Notes: generated from the sequence alone by a model not told the origin. 64,000 nucleotides of DNA from Chloroflexota bacterium (GCA_005882255.1 VBEZ01000165.1:1-64000), one strand, 5' to 3'. Counted from the stretch's first letter, positions 40,748 to 51,677 are shown. Numbers and translations: made by a program.

Positions 40748-42042
40748 CGCACGTATTCGGAGCGGAGCAGCTCGAAGCTCGCGTAGAAGGCGTCCGGCGT
40801 CTGCCCGAAGGCCGACGCGAAGGCCGCAGGCCAGGACTCGCCGCGGCCAACGCGGCTGCAGAAGTCGCGCAGCGGCAGCGGTCCGTTCCGCGCGAGCATC
40901 CGATCGACGGCGAGATATCCCACGGCGAACGGATTCGCGTCCGACGGCCACGAGGTCTCGAGCGAGCGCAGGGTCACGTAACGCGCGTTCCGCAGCTGCC
41001 GCTTCGTGAAGACATCCATGTTCGCTGCCGGGATGAGCCCGGCGTCGACGAGCGAGCGGTACGCGAGCGACTCGGCCATGCCCTCCGAGATCCAGCGCGG
41101 ACCGAGCATGCAGGCGCTGCCGCCCAGCTCGTATTGCCAGAGGTGGATGTACTCGTGCGCAGCCAGCTCTTTCCGCTCGGTGCTCGGCGTCCAGGTGTCG
41201 GGCGCGGCCGCGGGCGGCGACGACCAGGCGAGGTTGGACGTGACGATCTCGAACGACGGGCCGAGGGTGAGGCAGCAGAAGCGCTCGGTGCCGTCGCCGA
41301 CACGGACGTTCACCGTCACCGCGTTCCCGCGATCGCCGCCGGCGCTCGTGGCAAGATACGCGCCCGCGTGCGCGACGCCCTCATGCACCTCGGCGATGTC
41401 GGATGCCGCGACGCCGTCGCCGATCGCGTACGTGACACCGGATGGTGACGGTGGCGTCGGTCGCGGCGCCGAGCCGTCCGCGCTCAGCACCGTGACGATC
41501 CAGAAGACGCCGTAGTCCTCCATCCAGGTCGCGCCTTCGATCAGCGGACGGATGCCGAGGCGGTACGTGCCCGGCAGGGGCGGCGCCTGCACGCTGAACT
41601 GGAACCATGCGATCTGACCCGGACCGACGTAGGCGGCGGGCTGCACGCTGGCGCGGTTGAAGCGCGGCCATCCGGTCGCGGGCGAGCCACGCGCACCATC
41701 GCCGCCGAGGATGCTCGGCTGATCCTGGCCGGGCTCGGAGTTCCATGTCCCGAGGTACGCGACCTCACCCAAACGCCCGCTGATCCAGCCGCGCGAGCCC
41801 GAGTTGAAATAGGCGACCGTCGCGGTCGCGCGCTCGCCGGCGCAGAGGCTCATGTATCCCGACTGGCCGTACCACGACGCGTGAAATCCTGCGATGCCGC
41901 TCGGCACGCGCGCGGGTGGTGCGATGCCCGGACCGATCGAGCCGACGCACGTCGCGTTCGCGGGCGCGAGCGCGGGCGCCGACGCGGGCGCCGCAGCAGC
42001 GAGAGACGCGATGAGCATGAGCACGCCAACGACTGGTCCCAT
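40744..42042 (-). CDS. Secreted gluzincin-like metallopeptidase with N-terminal beta-sandwich
   Basis: 432 residues. A signal peptide (MGPVVGVLMLIASLAAAAPASA) leads into a beta-sandwich of about 150 residues resembling a next-to-BRCA1/CARDB-type domain (WYGQSGYMSLCAGERATATVAYFNSGSRGWISGRLGEVAYLGTWN). The C-terminal part has a zinc site KELAAHEYIHLWQ (HExxH) with a downstream Glu in RWISEGMAESLAY, as in peptidase MA-like proteins. The ATG at 42042 is fixed by the signal peptide. Divergent from the malic enzyme gene. Substrate unknown; a cell-surface protease is likely. Confidence 0.82.
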   Translation of the reverse strand: MGPVVGVLMLIASLAAAAPASAPALAPANATCVGSIGPGIAPPARVPSGIAGFHASWYGQSGYMSLCAGERATATVAYFNSGSRGWISGRLGEVAYLGTWNSEPGQDQPSILGGDGARGSPATGWPRFNRASVQPAAYVGPGQIAWFQFSVQAPPLPGTYRLGIRPLIEGATWMEDYGVFWIVTVLSADGSAPRPTPPSPSGVTYAIGDGVAASDIAEVHEGVAHAGAYLATSAGGDRGNAVTVNVRVGDGTERFCCLTLGPSFEIVTSNLAWSSPPAAAPDTWTPSTERKELAAHEYIHLWQYELGGSACMLGPRWISEGMAESLAYRSLVDAGLIPAANMDVFTKRQLRNARYVTLRSLETSWPSDANPFAVGYLAVDRMLARNGPLPLRDFCSRVGRGESWPAAFASAFGQTPDAFYASFELLRSEYVR

Positions 42043-42114
42043 CACCAGACCAACTCTGCGCTTTGCGTGCCGTGACGGGAACGCCGCGCCGGTGACCGCG
42101 ATACGCTGACAGGC

Positions 42115-43548
42115 GTGCCCGATGCGCCGCCGCGCGCCGTGCTGAGTCCGGCGTTCCGCCTCGTCTTCCGGCTCGAGATCGCCAATCGCCCCGGCATGTT
42201 CGCGCACGTTGCGACCGTCGTCGGCGAACGCGGCTGCAGCCTTGGCGCGATCGATCTCGTCGAGGCCACCCCGGCGGTCCACGTTCGCGACGTGACGGTG
42301 GACTGCCCCGACGAGGCCATCGGGGCGCAGCTCCAGGATGATCTGCGGCGGATCGACGGCGTTCGCGTCCGCAACGTGTCCGACCGCGCGTTCCTGATGC
42401 ACCTCGGCGGCAAGATCGAGACGAAGGGTCGGGTGAGCGTCCGCACGCGCGACGACCTGTCGCTGGTATACACGCCGGGCGTCGCGCGCATCTCTCGCGC
42501 GATCGCCGAGGATCCGGACAAGGTCTGGCGGCTCACGATCCGGCAGAACAGCGTCGCGGTCGTCACCGACGGGTCAGCGGTGCTCGGACTCGGCAACATC
42601 GGGCCGGAGGCCGCGCTGCCGGTGATGGAGGGGAAGGCCCTGCTCTTCGCGGACCTCGCGGCTATCACGGCGTTCCCGCTGTGCCTCGCGACGCACGACC
42701 CCGACGAGATCGTTCGCACCGTGGAGAACGTTGCGCCAGTGTTCGGAGGCATCAATCTCGAGGACATCGCGGCGCCGGCGTGCTTCGTCGTCGAGCGCAA
42801 GTTGCGCGAACGTCTCGACATCCCGGTCTTCCACGACGACCAGCACGGCACGGCGATCGTCGTTCTCGCGGGGTTACGGAATGCCGCGGCCGTTGTGGCG
42901 CGCGAGCTCGCCGATCTGCGCATCGTGATCGCGGGCGCTGGCGCCGCGGGGATCGCGACGGCACGGCTGCTGCGCCTTGCCGGCGTGCGCGACATCATGC
43001 TGTGCGACCGCCACGGCATCGTGCATGGCAAGCGCGATGATCTGAACGAGGAGAAGCGCGATGTCGTGCGAGTGCTCGGGACCGAGCGCCGCGGGTCGCT
43101 CGAGGACGCGCTCGCCGGCGCGAATGTCTTCATCGGACTCTCTGGTCCGAGGATCCTGTCGCGTGGAGCGCTGCGCACGATGGGGCGACCACGCATCGTG
43201 TTCGCGCTCGCGAACCCTGATCCCGAGATCGACCCGCTCGACGCCGCGCCCGACGTGGACGTGCTCGCGACCGGACGCAGCGACTATCCGAATCAGGTGA
43301 ACAACGTGCTCGCGTTCCCTGGTGTGTTCCGCGGACTTCTCGACGCCCGCGCTCGCGGCGTATCGGCGGAGGTCGAGCTCGCCGCGGCGAAGGCGCTCGC
43401 CGCGACCGTCCCGCCGCAAGTGCGTTCGGCCGAGTACATCCTGCCGTCGGTGTTCGACCGCGATGTCGTGCCGGCGGTCGCGAAGGCCGTCGCCGCCGCG
43501 ACGCGCGATGCCGGCCTCGCGCGGAAAACGACGACAGCGGAGGTGTAA
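42115..43548 (+). CDS. NAD(P)-malic enzyme with N-terminal ACT domain
   Basis: 477 residues. An ACT domain (about 14-95: LEIANRPGMFAHVATVVGERGCSLGAIDLV) precedes the malic enzyme core: catalytic Tyr in LSLVYTPGVA, catalytic Lys in VMEGKALLF, metal site in PVFHDDQHGTAIV, and dinucleotide fold IVIAGAGAAGIATARLL. NPDPEIDP and SDYPNQVNNVLAFPG are standard C-terminal blocks. It oxidatively decarboxylates malate to pyruvate; the ACT domain implies control by an amino acid or similar ligand. GTG start, divergent from the secreted peptidase. Confidence 0.95.
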   Translation: MPDAPPRAVLSPAFRLVFRLEIANRPGMFAHVATVVGERGCSLGAIDLVEATPAVHVRDVTVDCPDEAIGAQLQDDLRRIDGVRVRNVSDRAFLMHLGGKIETKGRVSVRTRDDLSLVYTPGVARISRAIAEDPDKVWRLTIRQNSVAVVTDGSAVLGLGNIGPEAALPVMEGKALLFADLAAITAFPLCLATHDPDEIVRTVENVAPVFGGINLEDIAAPACFVVERKLRERLDIPVFHDDQHGTAIVVLAGLRNAAAVVARELADLRIVIAGAGAAGIATARLLRLAGVRDIMLCDRHGIVHGKRDDLNEEKRDVVRVLGTERRGSLEDALAGANVFIGLSGPRILSRGALRTMGRPRIVFALANPDPEIDPLDAAPDVDVLATGRSDYPNQVNNVLAFPGVFRGLLDARARGVSAEVELAAAKALAATVPPQVRSAEYILPSVFDRDVVPAVAKAVAAATRDAGLARKTTTAEV

Positions 43549-43551
43549 GGA

Positions 43552-44169
43552 GTGCTCATCCGTCGTCACGACGAGCCGCTGAGCGATGCCGAGTGGCGCG
43601 CGTTCCTCGCCGACCACGATTTCGGCGAGCTCATCGCGCCCGGTGCCGGCCGCGATCTCCCGATCGTGGTGCCGACGCACTTCATCTATGACGGCGACAA
43701 GACCGTGCTCCTTCACCTTGCGAGACCCAATCCGGTCTGGGGAGCGCTGGACGAGCGCCCGCGTGCGCTGCTCTCCGTCTTCGGTGCCTACACCTTCATC
43801 CCGGGTCACTGGAACCAGGACGAGTACGGCGTCCCGACCTCGTACTACGCGGCGGTACAGCTCGCGTGCGACGTGGAGATCGTCGACGAGCCGGCCGGCA
43901 TCGCAGCGATCCTCGAGCGCCAGCTCGCGCATTTCCAGCCCGAAGGAAAACACGCGCCGGTCGAGCCCGGCGACAATCCGTACGGCAAGCTGCTCGGATC
44001 CATCCGCGGCATCCGTCTCTCCGTCACCGACGTGCGCGCGAAGTTCAAGTTCGGCGCGAACCGCACGGTCGAGCATCGCGAGGCCGTTGCCGCGAAGCTC
44101 GCCGAGCGCGATCGGCCGCTCGACGTCGAAGCCCGCACGAACCTCGTGCGCCGGCTCGGGCGTCGCTGA
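43552..44169 (+). CDS. PaiB-type FMN-binding negative transcriptional regulator family
   Basis: 205 residues, split-barrel flavin fold. Landmarks are PTHFIYDGDKTVLLHLARPNPVWGAL, AYTFIPGHWNQDEYGVPTSYYAAVQLAC and the C-terminal IRLSVTDVRAKFKFGANRTVEHREAV. PaiB in Bacillus subtilis affects sporulation and degradative enzyme genes; direct DNA binding is uncertain. The GTG at 43552 is preceded by AAGGA within the end of the malic enzyme gene. It overlaps the LysE gene (TGATG at 44167). Confidence 0.9.
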   Translation: MLIRRHDEPLSDAEWRAFLADHDFGELIAPGAGRDLPIVVPTHFIYDGDKTVLLHLARPNPVWGALDERPRALLSVFGAYTFIPGHWNQDEYGVPTSYYAAVQLACDVEIVDEPAGIAAILERQLAHFQPEGKHAPVEPGDNPYGKLLGSIRGIRLSVTDVRAKFKFGANRTVEHREAVAAKLAERDRPLDVEARTNLVRRLGRR

Positions 44170-44786
44170 TGCTCGACCCGCTCTTCGTCACCGGACTCGC
44201 CGTCCTGGCGCTGCTGACGATCTCACCGGGCGCGGACATGGCGCTCGTCGCGAAGATCACGCTCGAGCGCGGCCGGCGGGCGGCGCTACTCGCGACGCTC
44301 GGCATCTGCTCCGGCCTGCTCGTGCATGCGACCGCGTCAGCCCTGGGGCTGTCGGTGATCCTCGCGACATCGGCGGAGGCATTCACGATCGTGAAGATCG
44401 CCGGCGCGGCGTACCTCACCTATCTCGGGCTCCAGGCGCTTCGCAGCTCGTTCCGTCACGACACGTCCGAGACGCCCTCGCCGCGGCGCGGCGCGAATCC
44501 GTATCTGCAGGGCGTGTTCAGCAACGTGCTGAACCCGAAGGTCGCGGTCTTCTACCTGACCTTCCTGCCCCAGTTCATGTCACCCGGGGACAACGTGCTC
44601 GTACGGTCGCTCGCGTTCGCGGTCGCGCACGGCGTCATGGGGATCGCGTGGCTCTCGGCGTACGCGTACGCGCTCACGCGCATCAGCGCTCTGCTCGGTG
44701 GCGCCGGCGTGCGGCGCTGGCTGGAGCGCGTTACCGGCGGCGTGTTGATCGCGCTGGGCGCGCGCCTCGCTTTGGAGCGGCGCTAG
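44169..44786 (+). CDS. LysE/RhtB-family amino-acid exporter
   Basis: 205 residues with six predicted transmembrane helices. Signatures are ALLTISPGADMALVAKITLERGRRAALLATLGICSGLLVH, AGAAYLTYLGLQALR and GVFSNVLNPKVAVFYLTFLPQFM. The ATG overlaps the paiB-like stop, so expression is coupled. The family exports basic or neutral amino acids or their analogues; specificity is not visible. Converges on the pirin gene with 7 bp between stops. Confidence 0.92.
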   Translation: MLDPLFVTGLAVLALLTISPGADMALVAKITLERGRRAALLATLGICSGLLVHATASALGLSVILATSAEAFTIVKIAGAAYLTYLGLQALRSSFRHDTSETPSPRRGANPYLQGVFSNVLNPKVAVFYLTFLPQFMSPGDNVLVRSLAFAVAHGVMGIAWLSAYAYALTRISALLGGAGVRRWLERVTGGVLIALGARLALERR

Positions 44787-44793
44787 CTGCGCG

Positions 44794-45753
44794 CTAGGCG
44801 TCGCGCCGCGTCGGCGGGATGACCCCCATGCGGCCGGCGCGGTAGTCGGCGATGGCCTGGATGATCTCCTCGCGGGTGTTCATCACGAACGGTCCGTAGA
44901 ACGCGATCGTCTCGCGGATCGGACGACCGCCGAGCAGCAGGATCTCGAGACGCGGCGCGCGGCTCGTCTGCTGCTCGTCTGCCGCGATCGCGAGCGCATC
45001 GCCGGGCCCGAAGATCGCGAGCTGGCCTTCATGGAGCGCGACGCGTCCGATGCCGGCGGTGCCGCGACCGGAAAGGACGTACGCGAGCGCGTTGAACTCG
45101 CTGGGCCATGGCAGCTCGAGCCGCGCGCCCGGCGCGATGCTCGCGTGTGCGTACACGATCGGCGTGTGCGTGCGGCCCGGACCGGCGTGACCGCCGAGAT
45201 CGCCGGCGATGACGCGGACGAGCGATGCGCCGTCGTGCGACGAGAGGAGGAGCACGTCGCTCCCGCGGATGTCCTGGTAGCGCGGCGGGCTCCACTTTTT
45301 GTCGGCGGGCAGGTTCACCCACAGCTGCGTGCCGTGGAAGAGGCCTCCGCGCACGAGCAGCTCGTGCGTCGGCATCTCGGAGTGGACGATGCCGGCGCCC
45401 GCGGTCATCCACTGCGTCGCGCCGTCGGTGATCACGCCGCCGCCGCCGGTCGAGTCCTTGTGCTCGATCGCGCCGTCCATGATGTAGGTCACCGTCTCGA
45501 AGCCGCGGTGCGGATGATCCGGCGCGCCCTTCGCCTCGCCCGGCGAGTACTCGACCGCGCCGAGGTGATCGAGAAGCAGGAACGGGTCGGTGAGATTCGG
45601 GTCGATCCCGGGGAAGGGCCGGCGAACCTGGAAGCCCTCGCCTTCCAGCGTGACCGTCGCGTCGACGACGCCCAGCACCGGACGCACCGCGGCGGCGAGG
45701 TCGGGCCGCTCGATACGGGGTAGCGCAAGGGTCTCAGCTTCGACGGCGGGCAC
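44794..45753 (-). CDS. Pirin-family bicupin
   Basis: 319 residues. The N-terminal cupin has the metal site [25 protein letters not shown] followed by GIVHSEMP (His, His, His, Glu ligands). The second cupin (about 180-260) lacks these ligands. [28 protein letters not shown] is typical for the family. The C-terminal tail [24 protein letters not shown] is also typical. Bacterial pirins include quercetin dioxygenases and metabolic regulators; which one is not clear. Confidence 0.93.
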   Translation of the reverse strand: MPAVEAETLALPRIERPDLAAAVRPVLGVVDATVTLEGEGFQVRRPFPGIDPNLTDPFLLLDHLGAVEYSPGEAKGAPDHPHRGFETVTYIMDGAIEHKDSTGGGGVITDGATQWMTAGAGIVHSEMPTHELLVRGGLFHGTQLWVNLPADKKWSPPRYQDIRGSDVLLLSSHDGASLVRVIAGDLGGHAGPGRTHTPIVYAHASIAPGARLELPWPSEFNALAYVLSGRGTAGIGRVALHEGQLAIFGPGDALAIAADEQQTSRAPRLEILLLGGRPIRETIAFYGPFVMNTREEIIQAIADYRAGRMGVIPPTRRDA

Positions 45754-45794
45754 CGCCTACTGCAACTACCCGAGGGCCACCGTTGTTCCGCGAG

Positions 45795-45986
45795 TCAAGA
45801 CGCCTTCGGTCTGAACGCGGCCCATGCCAGGACGCCCGAAACGAAGAGCAGCACGCTTCCGATCGCGGCCCACACGATCTGCCCGGTCATGAACGACCCC
45901 GGAAGCACGCCGATGCCCTGAAGGATCCAAACGATGCCTGTGAGCCCGCAGAGGATCGCAAGCACGATGAGGCGGCTCCGGCGCAC
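45795..45986 (-). CDS. Small two-helix membrane protein (63 aa)
   Basis: The product has two transmembrane helices ([25 protein letters not shown] and [22 protein letters not shown]) separated by a short loop and flanked by basic residues. The [22 protein letters not shown] pattern is common among short uncharacterised actinobacterial and chloroflexotal membrane proteins. GTG start at 45986; no strong ribosome-binding site. Divergent from typA. Confidence 0.7.
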   Translation of the reverse strand: MRRSRLIVLAILCGLTGIVWILQGIGVLPGSFMTGQIVWAAIGSVLLFVSGVLAWAAFRPKAS

Positions 45987-46037
45987 GAACGCACAATAGA
46001 CTTGTCACATGTCCCCTTTCCGCGGCCCTACCTAGCC

Positions 46038-47873
46038 ATGCGCCGGACCGACATCCGCAACATCGCGATCATCGCGCACGTCGACCACGGGAAGACGACG
46101 CTGGTCGACGCCATGCTCCGGCAGAGCCATATCTTCCGCGACAACCAGCAGGTCGCCGAGCGCGTCATGGACTCGAACGCGCTCGAGCGCGAGCGCGGCA
46201 TCACCATCATGGCGAAGAACACCGCGGTCATGTATCGCGGAACGAAGATCAACATCGTCGACACGCCCGGCCACGCCGATTTCGGCGGCGAGGTCGAACG
46301 GGTCATGAACATGGTCGACGGCGTGCTTCTTCTCGTCGACGCGGTCGATGGGCCGATGCCGCAGACGAAATTCGTGCTGCGCCAGGCGCTCCGGCGCGGG
46401 CACCGCGCGATCGTGGTCATCAACAAGATCGATCGTCCGAACGCGCGCCCGGTGCACGTGCTGAATGAGACGTTCGACCTGTTCCTCGACCTCGGAGCCG
46501 CGAACGAGCAGGCCGAGTTCGCGACGATCTACACCAACGCGATCACCGGCGCGGCCAGCACCGACCACCGCCACATCGGCACCACGCTCGAGCCGCTGTT
46601 CGACGCGATCGTCGAGAGCATCCCCGCGCCCGATGTGGACGCCGAGGCGCCGGCGCAGCTGCTCGTGACGACGACGACCTACGACGATTACAAGGGCAAG
46701 ATCGCCGTCGGACGGCTCCAGAGCGGCGTGCTCAGGCGCGCGCAGCCGGTCATGCGCATCGACCACTTCGGCGCGCTCACGCCGGCGCGCGTCACGCAGC
46801 TCTTCACCTTCCAGGGTCTGGCGCGCGAAGAGGTCGAAGACGCGCGTGCCGGTGACATCGTCGCGGTCGCCGGTGTCCCCGACGTGGGCATCGGCGACAC
46901 GATCGCGGACGCAGCGGACCCGCGGCCCCTTCCGCCCATTCGCGTCGAAGAGCCCACGCTGCGGATGACCTTCGCCGTGAACACCAGCCCCTTCTCGGGA
47001 CGCGAGGGCACGCACGTCACCAGCCGCAAGCTGCGGGAGCGCCTCTACGCCGAGCTCGAGCGCGACGTGGCGCTGCGCGTGGCCGATACCGAGAGCCCCG
47101 ACACGCTGGTGGTGAGCGGCCGCGGTGAGCTGCACCTCGCGATCCTCATCGAGACGCTGCGGCGCGAGGGCTATGAGTTCCAGGTGTCGCGCCCGGAGGT
47201 CATCTACAAGGAGGAGGGCGGCGAGCAGCTGGAGCCGTACGAGCAGCTCGAGGTCGAGGTCGCGCAGGACGTGCTCGGCACGGTGGTAGAGCTCGCGGGC
47301 CGGCGGCGCGGCGCGCTCGTCGACATGAAGTACCGCGAGGATGGCAGCGCCCACTGCGTGTACCGGATCCCCACCCGCGGTCTGCTCGGATTCCGTCAGG
47401 CCTTTCTCACGAACACGCGCGGCAAGGGCGTGATGAACACGCTCTTCGCAGGATACGGTCCCTATGCCGGGTCGATCGAGTCGCGCGATCTCGGGTCGCT
47501 CATCGCGTTCGAAGCAGGCACGACGACGATGTTCGGGCTGAACCAGGCGCAGGAGCGCGGCCAGCTCTTCATCGGGCCCGGCGTGGAGGTCTACGAGGGG
47601 ATGGTCGTCGGCGAGCACATCCGCGACCGCGACCTCGAGGTGAATGTGGTGCGCAAGAAACACCTCACGAACATGCGAAGCAGCAATTCGGACATCGCCG
47701 CGAAGCTCGATGGACTCCGCGAGCTGTCGCTCGATGACGCGGTCGAATTCCTGGCCGATGACGAGCTGCTCGAGGTCACGCCGGCGGCGTATCGCATCCG
47801 CAAGCGCGTGCTGGCGAAGCAAGACCGTGATCGTCTCGCGGGCCAGCGCAAGAAGGCCGCAGCCGCCGTCTGA
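46038..47873 (+). CDS. typA: Translational GTPase TypA/BipA
   Basis: 611 residues. G1 is [11 protein letters not shown]2 ERERGITI, G3 [16 protein letters not shown]4 INKIDRP. The elongation-factor-like domains follow, and the C-terminal TypA-specific domain has [32 protein letters not shown] and [19 protein letters not shown]. It binds ribosomes under stress and helps large-subunit assembly. The ATG at 46038 begins the conserved [18 protein letters not shown]; no clear ribosome-binding site, so initiation may be leaderless. Confidence 0.97.
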   Translation: MRRTDIRNIAIIAHVDHGKTTLVDAMLRQSHIFRDNQQVAERVMDSNALERERGITIMAKNTAVMYRGTKINIVDTPGHADFGGEVERVMNMVDGVLLLVDAVDGPMPQTKFVLRQALRRGHRAIVVINKIDRPNARPVHVLNETFDLFLDLGAANEQAEFATIYTNAITGAASTDHRHIGTTLEPLFDAIVESIPAPDVDAEAPAQLLVTTTTYDDYKGKIAVGRLQSGVLRRAQPVMRIDHFGALTPARVTQLFTFQGLAREEVEDARAGDIVAVAGVPDVGIGDTIADAADPRPLPPIRVEEPTLRMTFAVNTSPFSGREGTHVTSRKLRERLYAELERDVALRVADTESPDTLVVSGRGELHLAILIETLRREGYEFQVSRPEVIYKEEGGEQLEPYEQLEVEVAQDVLGTVVELAGRRRGALVDMKYREDGSAHCVYRIPTRGLLGFRQAFLTNTRGKGVMNTLFAGYGPYAGSIESRDLGSLIAFEAGTTTMFGLNQAQERGQLFIGPGVEVYEGMVVGEHIRDRDLEVNVVRKKHLTNMRSSNSDIAAKLDGLRELSLDDAVEFLADDELLEVTPAAYRIRKRVLAKQDRDRLAGQRKKAAAAV

Positions 47874-47904
47874 GAAGCCCGTCAGGCGCTACGATTTCGC
47901 CGGA

Positions 47905-48831
47905 ATGAAGACCCGTCACGACGACGCGGCGCTCCTCGCCGAGGTCGAGCCGACGGTCGCGCGTCTGCTGGATCGCCACGTCGGCGTGGCGAAGGAGTGG
48001 TTCCCGCACGACTACATCCCATACAGCCTGGGGCGCGACTACGACAAGGAGCCCTGGACGCCGGACCAGCCCAGGCTCACCGGCGTCGCGCAGACGGCCT
48101 TCGAGGTGAACCTGCTCACCGAAGACAACCTGCCCTCATACCACCGCCTCATCTACAAGATCTTCAGCAAGGGCGACGGCGCGTGGAAGAACTGGGTCAA
48201 CCGGTGGACCGCCGAAGAGGGCCGGCACGCGATCGTCATCCGCGATTACCTCGTCGTCACGCGGAACATCGATCCGGTCGCGCTCGAGCGTGGCCGGATG
48301 CAGAACGTGATGTCCGGCTACGACCACGACGTGAACGTGCTGCAGGGCCTCGCCTATACGTCGTTCCAGGAGCTCGCCACTCGTGTCTCGCACCAGAACA
48401 CCGGCCGGTACTCGGACGACCCGGTGGCGGACAAGATCATGTCGCGCGTCGCGCTCGACGAGAACCTGCACATGGTCTTCTACCGCGACGCGCTCGCGGC
48501 GATGCTCGAGATCGCGCCGTCCGAGGTCGTCACCGCGATCACGCGCGAGGTGCTCACGTTCGAGATGCCGGGCAGCGCCATCGCCGGATTCGTGCGCAAG
48601 GCGGCGCGGATGGCGGACGCGGGCATCTACGACCTCCGCATCCATCACGACGACATCCTGTGGCCGCTGCTCCGCTACTGGCGCATCTTCGAACGCACCG
48701 GTCTCGATGCCGAGGCCGAGCACGACCGCGACCGCCTTCACCGGTTCCTCGACAAGCTTGACGCGTCGGCGCGCATATACGAGGAGCGGCGCGCCGCCCG
48801 GCGCGAACGCGAAAGCAGCGCGGCCAAATAA
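47905..48831 (+). CDS. Acyl-ACP desaturase (stearoyl-ACP 9-desaturase type)
   Basis: 308-residue ferritin-like di-iron enzyme. Iron ligands appear in LLTEDNLPSYH, TAEEGRHAIVIRDYL (ExxH) and ALDENLHMVFYRDAL (ExxH). Soluble, with no transmembrane segments. It inserts a cis double bond into acyl-ACP and so sets membrane fluidity. Mycobacterial DesA1/DesA2 are relatives. The ATG is 31 bp after the typA stop. The ferredoxin partner is not encoded here. Confidence 0.93.
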   Translation: MKTRHDDAALLAEVEPTVARLLDRHVGVAKEWFPHDYIPYSLGRDYDKEPWTPDQPRLTGVAQTAFEVNLLTEDNLPSYHRLIYKIFSKGDGAWKNWVNRWTAEEGRHAIVIRDYLVVTRNIDPVALERGRMQNVMSGYDHDVNVLQGLAYTSFQELATRVSHQNTGRYSDDPVADKIMSRVALDENLHMVFYRDALAAMLEIAPSEVVTAITREVLTFEMPGSAIAGFVRKAARMADAGIYDLRIHHDDILWPLLRYWRIFERTGLDAEAEHDRDRLHRFLDKLDASARIYEERRAARRERESSAAK

Positions 48832-48866
48832 TTCCTGCGGCCCATCTGCGCTAGCCTCGCGGGTCC

Positions 48867-50087
48867 GTGACCTCTTCCACTCACGACGCACCGAGCTACG
48901 GGCGGCTGTTCGCGATCGCCGGATTCCCGCGCTTGGTCGCGAGCATGATGCTCGCGCGTACCGCCGGCCAGATGGTGTCGTTGGTCCTCGTCCTCTTCGC
49001 TTTGCAGCGTTACGGATCGGCAGAGATCGCAGGTGCGGTCACTTTCCTCAGCATCCTGCCCGGCCTTGTCGGCAGCCCCGTCGCCGGCGCTCTGCTCGAC
49101 CGCCACGGCCGCACCCGACTCATGGTCCTCGATTACGTGATCGCAGGATGTTCGCTCGCGCTGATCGCGACGCTCGCCCTGGTGGACCTCCTTCCAGTGG
49201 CCGCGCTGCTGGCGATCGTGACCATCACCTCGCTCACCCAACCGCTGTCGAACACCGGCGTGCGGACGCTCTTCCCGCTCATCGTCCCGCGGCACCTGTG
49301 GGAGCGCGCGAACGCGATCGACAGCAACGGCTACGTCGTCGCGAGCATCGTCGGGCCGGCGCTCGCCGGCGCGCTCGTCGCGGCTTTCGGAGCCCCCGTT
49401 GCGCTCGTGTTCACCGCTTCCCTCTTCAGCGCAGCGGCCGTCGTCGCGCTCGGCCTGCGCGATCCTGCCACCAAGGGCGAGACCGGCCGGCTGTTGCCCG
49501 ACGCGTGGCGTGGGCTCGCGTACGTGGCGCGCAACCGCACGCTGCGGGCGCTTGCGCTGGCCGTGTCGACGAGCAACCTCGGATGGGGCATGTTCTTCCT
49601 CGCGCTGCCGGTGCTCGTGCTCCAGCGCTTCGGCCGCGGGCCCGAATTCGTGGGTCTGCTCTTCGCGCTGCTGGGAATCTCCGGCTCGGTTGCCGTGCTG
49701 TTGATGGGTCGGGTGTCGACGCGCGGTCGGGAACGGCAATGGCTCGCGCTCGCGATGCTTGGCGAGGCGGCGGCGATCGCGATCGTCATGCTCTACCCCG
49801 ACCCGCTGATCGTCGCGCTCGCGATGCTGGCTCTCGGCATCGCGACCGGTCCGTTCGACATCGTCCTGTTCACGCTGCGACAGCGCCGCACTGATCCGGC
49901 ATGGCTCGGCCGCGCCTTCGCGGTGTCGATGGCCCTCAACTTCGTCGGATTCCCGATCGGCTCGGCCATCGCGGGCGCGGTCGTTCCGATCTCGATCCCG
50001 CTCGTGCTGCTCGCGGCGGTGACGTGCGAGACACTCGGCGCGGTCTTCGCGTTCGTCGGCGTTCCCGGCGAGGACGCGTTAGCGTGA
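48867..50087 (+). CDS. Major facilitator superfamily transporter
   Basis: 406 residues with about eleven to twelve transmembrane helices. The loop 2-3 signature is [55 protein letters not shown] is typical for the drug-efflux-like MFS subgroup that includes EntS. Substrate not inferable. The GTG start lies 35 bp after the desaturase stop. The aldo/keto reductase gene follows after 4 bp. Confidence 0.88.
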   Translation: MTSSTHDAPSYGRLFAIAGFPRLVASMMLARTAGQMVSLVLVLFALQRYGSAEIAGAVTFLSILPGLVGSPVAGALLDRHGRTRLMVLDYVIAGCSLALIATLALVDLLPVAALLAIVTITSLTQPLSNTGVRTLFPLIVPRHLWERANAIDSNGYVVASIVGPALAGALVAAFGAPVALVFTASLFSAAAVVALGLRDPATKGETGRLLPDAWRGLAYVARNRTLRALALAVSTSNLGWGMFFLALPVLVLQRFGRGPEFVGLLFALLGISGSVAVLLMGRVSTRGRERQWLALAMLGEAAAIAIVMLYPDPLIVALAMLALGIATGPFDIVLFTLRQRRTDPAWLGRAFAVSMALNFVGFPIGSAIAGAVVPISIPLVLLAAVTCETLGAVFAFVGVPGEDALA

Positions 50088-50091
50088 CGGC

Positions 50092-50958
50092 ATGATCCCG
50101 CTCGCCCCGTTCGGCAGCACCGGTCATCGCAGCACGCGCACTCTGTTCGGCGCAGCGGCGCTCTCACGCGTGACGCAGGCGGTCGCGGACGGGGTGCTCG
50201 ACCTGCTCCAGCGTTACGGCGTCAACCACATCGACACGGCGGCCAGCTACGGCGACGCCGAGCTGCGCGTCGCGCCCTGGATCAGAGGAGCCGGGCGTGA
50301 TCGTTTCTTCGTCGCGACAAAGACCGGCCGGCGAACGTACGCCGAGGCTCGCGACGAGATCCGCCGCTCGCTCGAGCGGCTGGGCACGGATCACGTCGAT
50401 CTCATCCAGCTGCACAACCTCGTGGACCAGGCCGAGTGGGACATGGCGTTCGCCCCCGACGGTGCGCTGCGCGCGGCGGTCGAGGCGCGCGATGCGGGTC
50501 TGGTGCGCTTCATCGGTGTGACCGGTCACGGTCTCGAGGCGCCGGCGCAGCACCGGCGAAGCCTGGAACGTTTCCCGTTCGATTCGGTGCTGTTCCCCTA
50601 CAACTACGTTCAGCTGCAGGCGCCCGCCTACGCGCGCGACGTGGCGGCGCTCATTGCGCTCTGCGAGGAACGCGGCGCGGCGATGCAGACGATCAAGGCG
50701 ATCACGCTCGGGCCGTGGCAGGCGGAACGGCCGAGCACGCCAACGACCTGGTACGAGCCGCTGCGCGAACAGCGCGACATCGATCTCGCAGTGCGCTGGG
50801 TGCTGAGCGATCCGAGAGTGTTCCTCAACACCGTCGGCGACGTCGGGCTGCTGCCGCTGGTCCTGGACGCCGCAGCGCGCGATGGCGTGCGGCCGCCGGA
50901 CGCGGACATGGACGAGCTGCTGCTGCGCCGCGAGATGAGCCCGCTCTTCACGACCTAA
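50092..50958 (+). CDS. Aldo/keto reductase family oxidoreductase
   Basis: 288 residues. The catalytic tetrad is readable: Asp and Tyr in [15 protein letters not shown], Lys in [10 protein letters not shown] and His in [12 protein letters not shown]. The barrel ends with [22 protein letters not shown] and a C-terminal NADPH-binding region. This subgroup, with [13 protein letters not shown] and a MQTIKAI segment, is widespread in soil bacteria and has no known substrate. Its end overlaps the convergent HAD gene by 4 bp. Confidence 0.9.
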   Translation: MIPLAPFGSTGHRSTRTLFGAAALSRVTQAVADGVLDLLQRYGVNHIDTAASYGDAELRVAPWIRGAGRDRFFVATKTGRRTYAEARDEIRRSLERLGTDHVDLIQLHNLVDQAEWDMAFAPDGALRAAVEARDAGLVRFIGVTGHGLEAPAQHRRSLERFPFDSVLFPYNYVQLQAPAYARDVAALIALCEERGAAMQTIKAITLGPWQAERPSTPTTWYEPLREQRDIDLAVRWVLSDPRVFLNTVGDVGLLPLVLDAAARDGVRPPDADMDELLLRREMSPLFTT

Positions 50959-51629
50959 TCCTGCGACGCGTCGACGATCGCGACGACGCGGTCGAGGCCG
51001 CGCGGCGCATCGGGCGCGCCGTCGGGCGGCAAGAGGTAGAACCGCAGACCGGCGACGATCGCGCCGGCGTCGGCGACCGGATGATCGCCGACCATGAGCG
51101 TGTCGCGCGGCAGCGTGCCGAGCGCTTCGGAGGCGCGCAGGAAGATCCTGGGATCGGGCTTCTCGGCGCCGACCTCGAACGAGTGCGTGTACGCGTCGAC
51201 CAGCTCGGCCAGGCCGTGCGCCGTGAAGATGGGTCGCAGGTCGCGCGGCACGTTGCTCACGATTCCGATCCTGACGCCGCGCGAACGCAGCGCCCGCAGC
51301 GTCGGAGCCGTGTCCGGATAGGGGATCCAGGCGCGCGGATCCATCACGCGTTCGTACAGCGTGCTCGCGATGTCGGGCACCGCACCGTTCGCGCGCTCGA
51401 AGAGCGCGGTCCACACCTCGCGGTGCGCGTCCGCTGACAGGTCGCGTCCCTTCGCGAGCTCCTCGGGCATCTTGCCCGCCACCCACAGCTCATCCCAAAG
51501 CGCGCGCGCTTTGGTGGCCTCGATGTGCACGCCGCGCTCCGCAGCCGCCGCCACGATCACGCTGCCCGCATCCGGTGGCGAGAAGAGCGTGTCGCCCCAA
51601 TCGAAGAGCACGCCGCGGATCGGAGTCAC
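50955..51629 (-). CDS. HAD-superfamily hydrolase
   Basis: 224 residues. Motif I is [10 protein letters not shown], where the second Asp of the usual DxD is replaced by W-G-D spacing typical of DWGDT phosphatases; motif II is IGIVSNV, motif III uses the Lys in [10 protein letters not shown], motif IV is [18 protein letters not shown]. The GTG at 51629 starts where homology starts ([14 protein letters not shown]); the frame remains open upstream into the divergent oxidoreductase promoter. Likely a small-molecule phosphatase. Confidence 0.9.
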   Translation of the reverse strand: MTPIRGVLFDWGDTLFSPPDAGSVIVAAAAERGVHIEATKARALWDELWVAGKMPEELAKGRDLSADAHREVWTALFERANGAVPDIASTLYERVMDPRAWIPYPDTAPTLRALRSRGVRIGIVSNVPRDLRPIFTAHGLAELVDAYTHSFEVGAEKPDPRIFLRASEALGTLPRDTLMVGDHPVADAGAIVAGLRFYLLPPDGAPDAPRGLDRVVAIVDASQD

Positions 51630-51677
51630 CCGCGCGATTCTGACGGACCGGAGCGTTCCATCGCAGAATGCGTCGCG

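Noticed and set aside
46032-47822. About 600-codon open frame opposite typA
   Set aside because: Lies wholly within the typA gene on the other strand; composition biased to Arg, Asp, His and Leu with no domain pattern.
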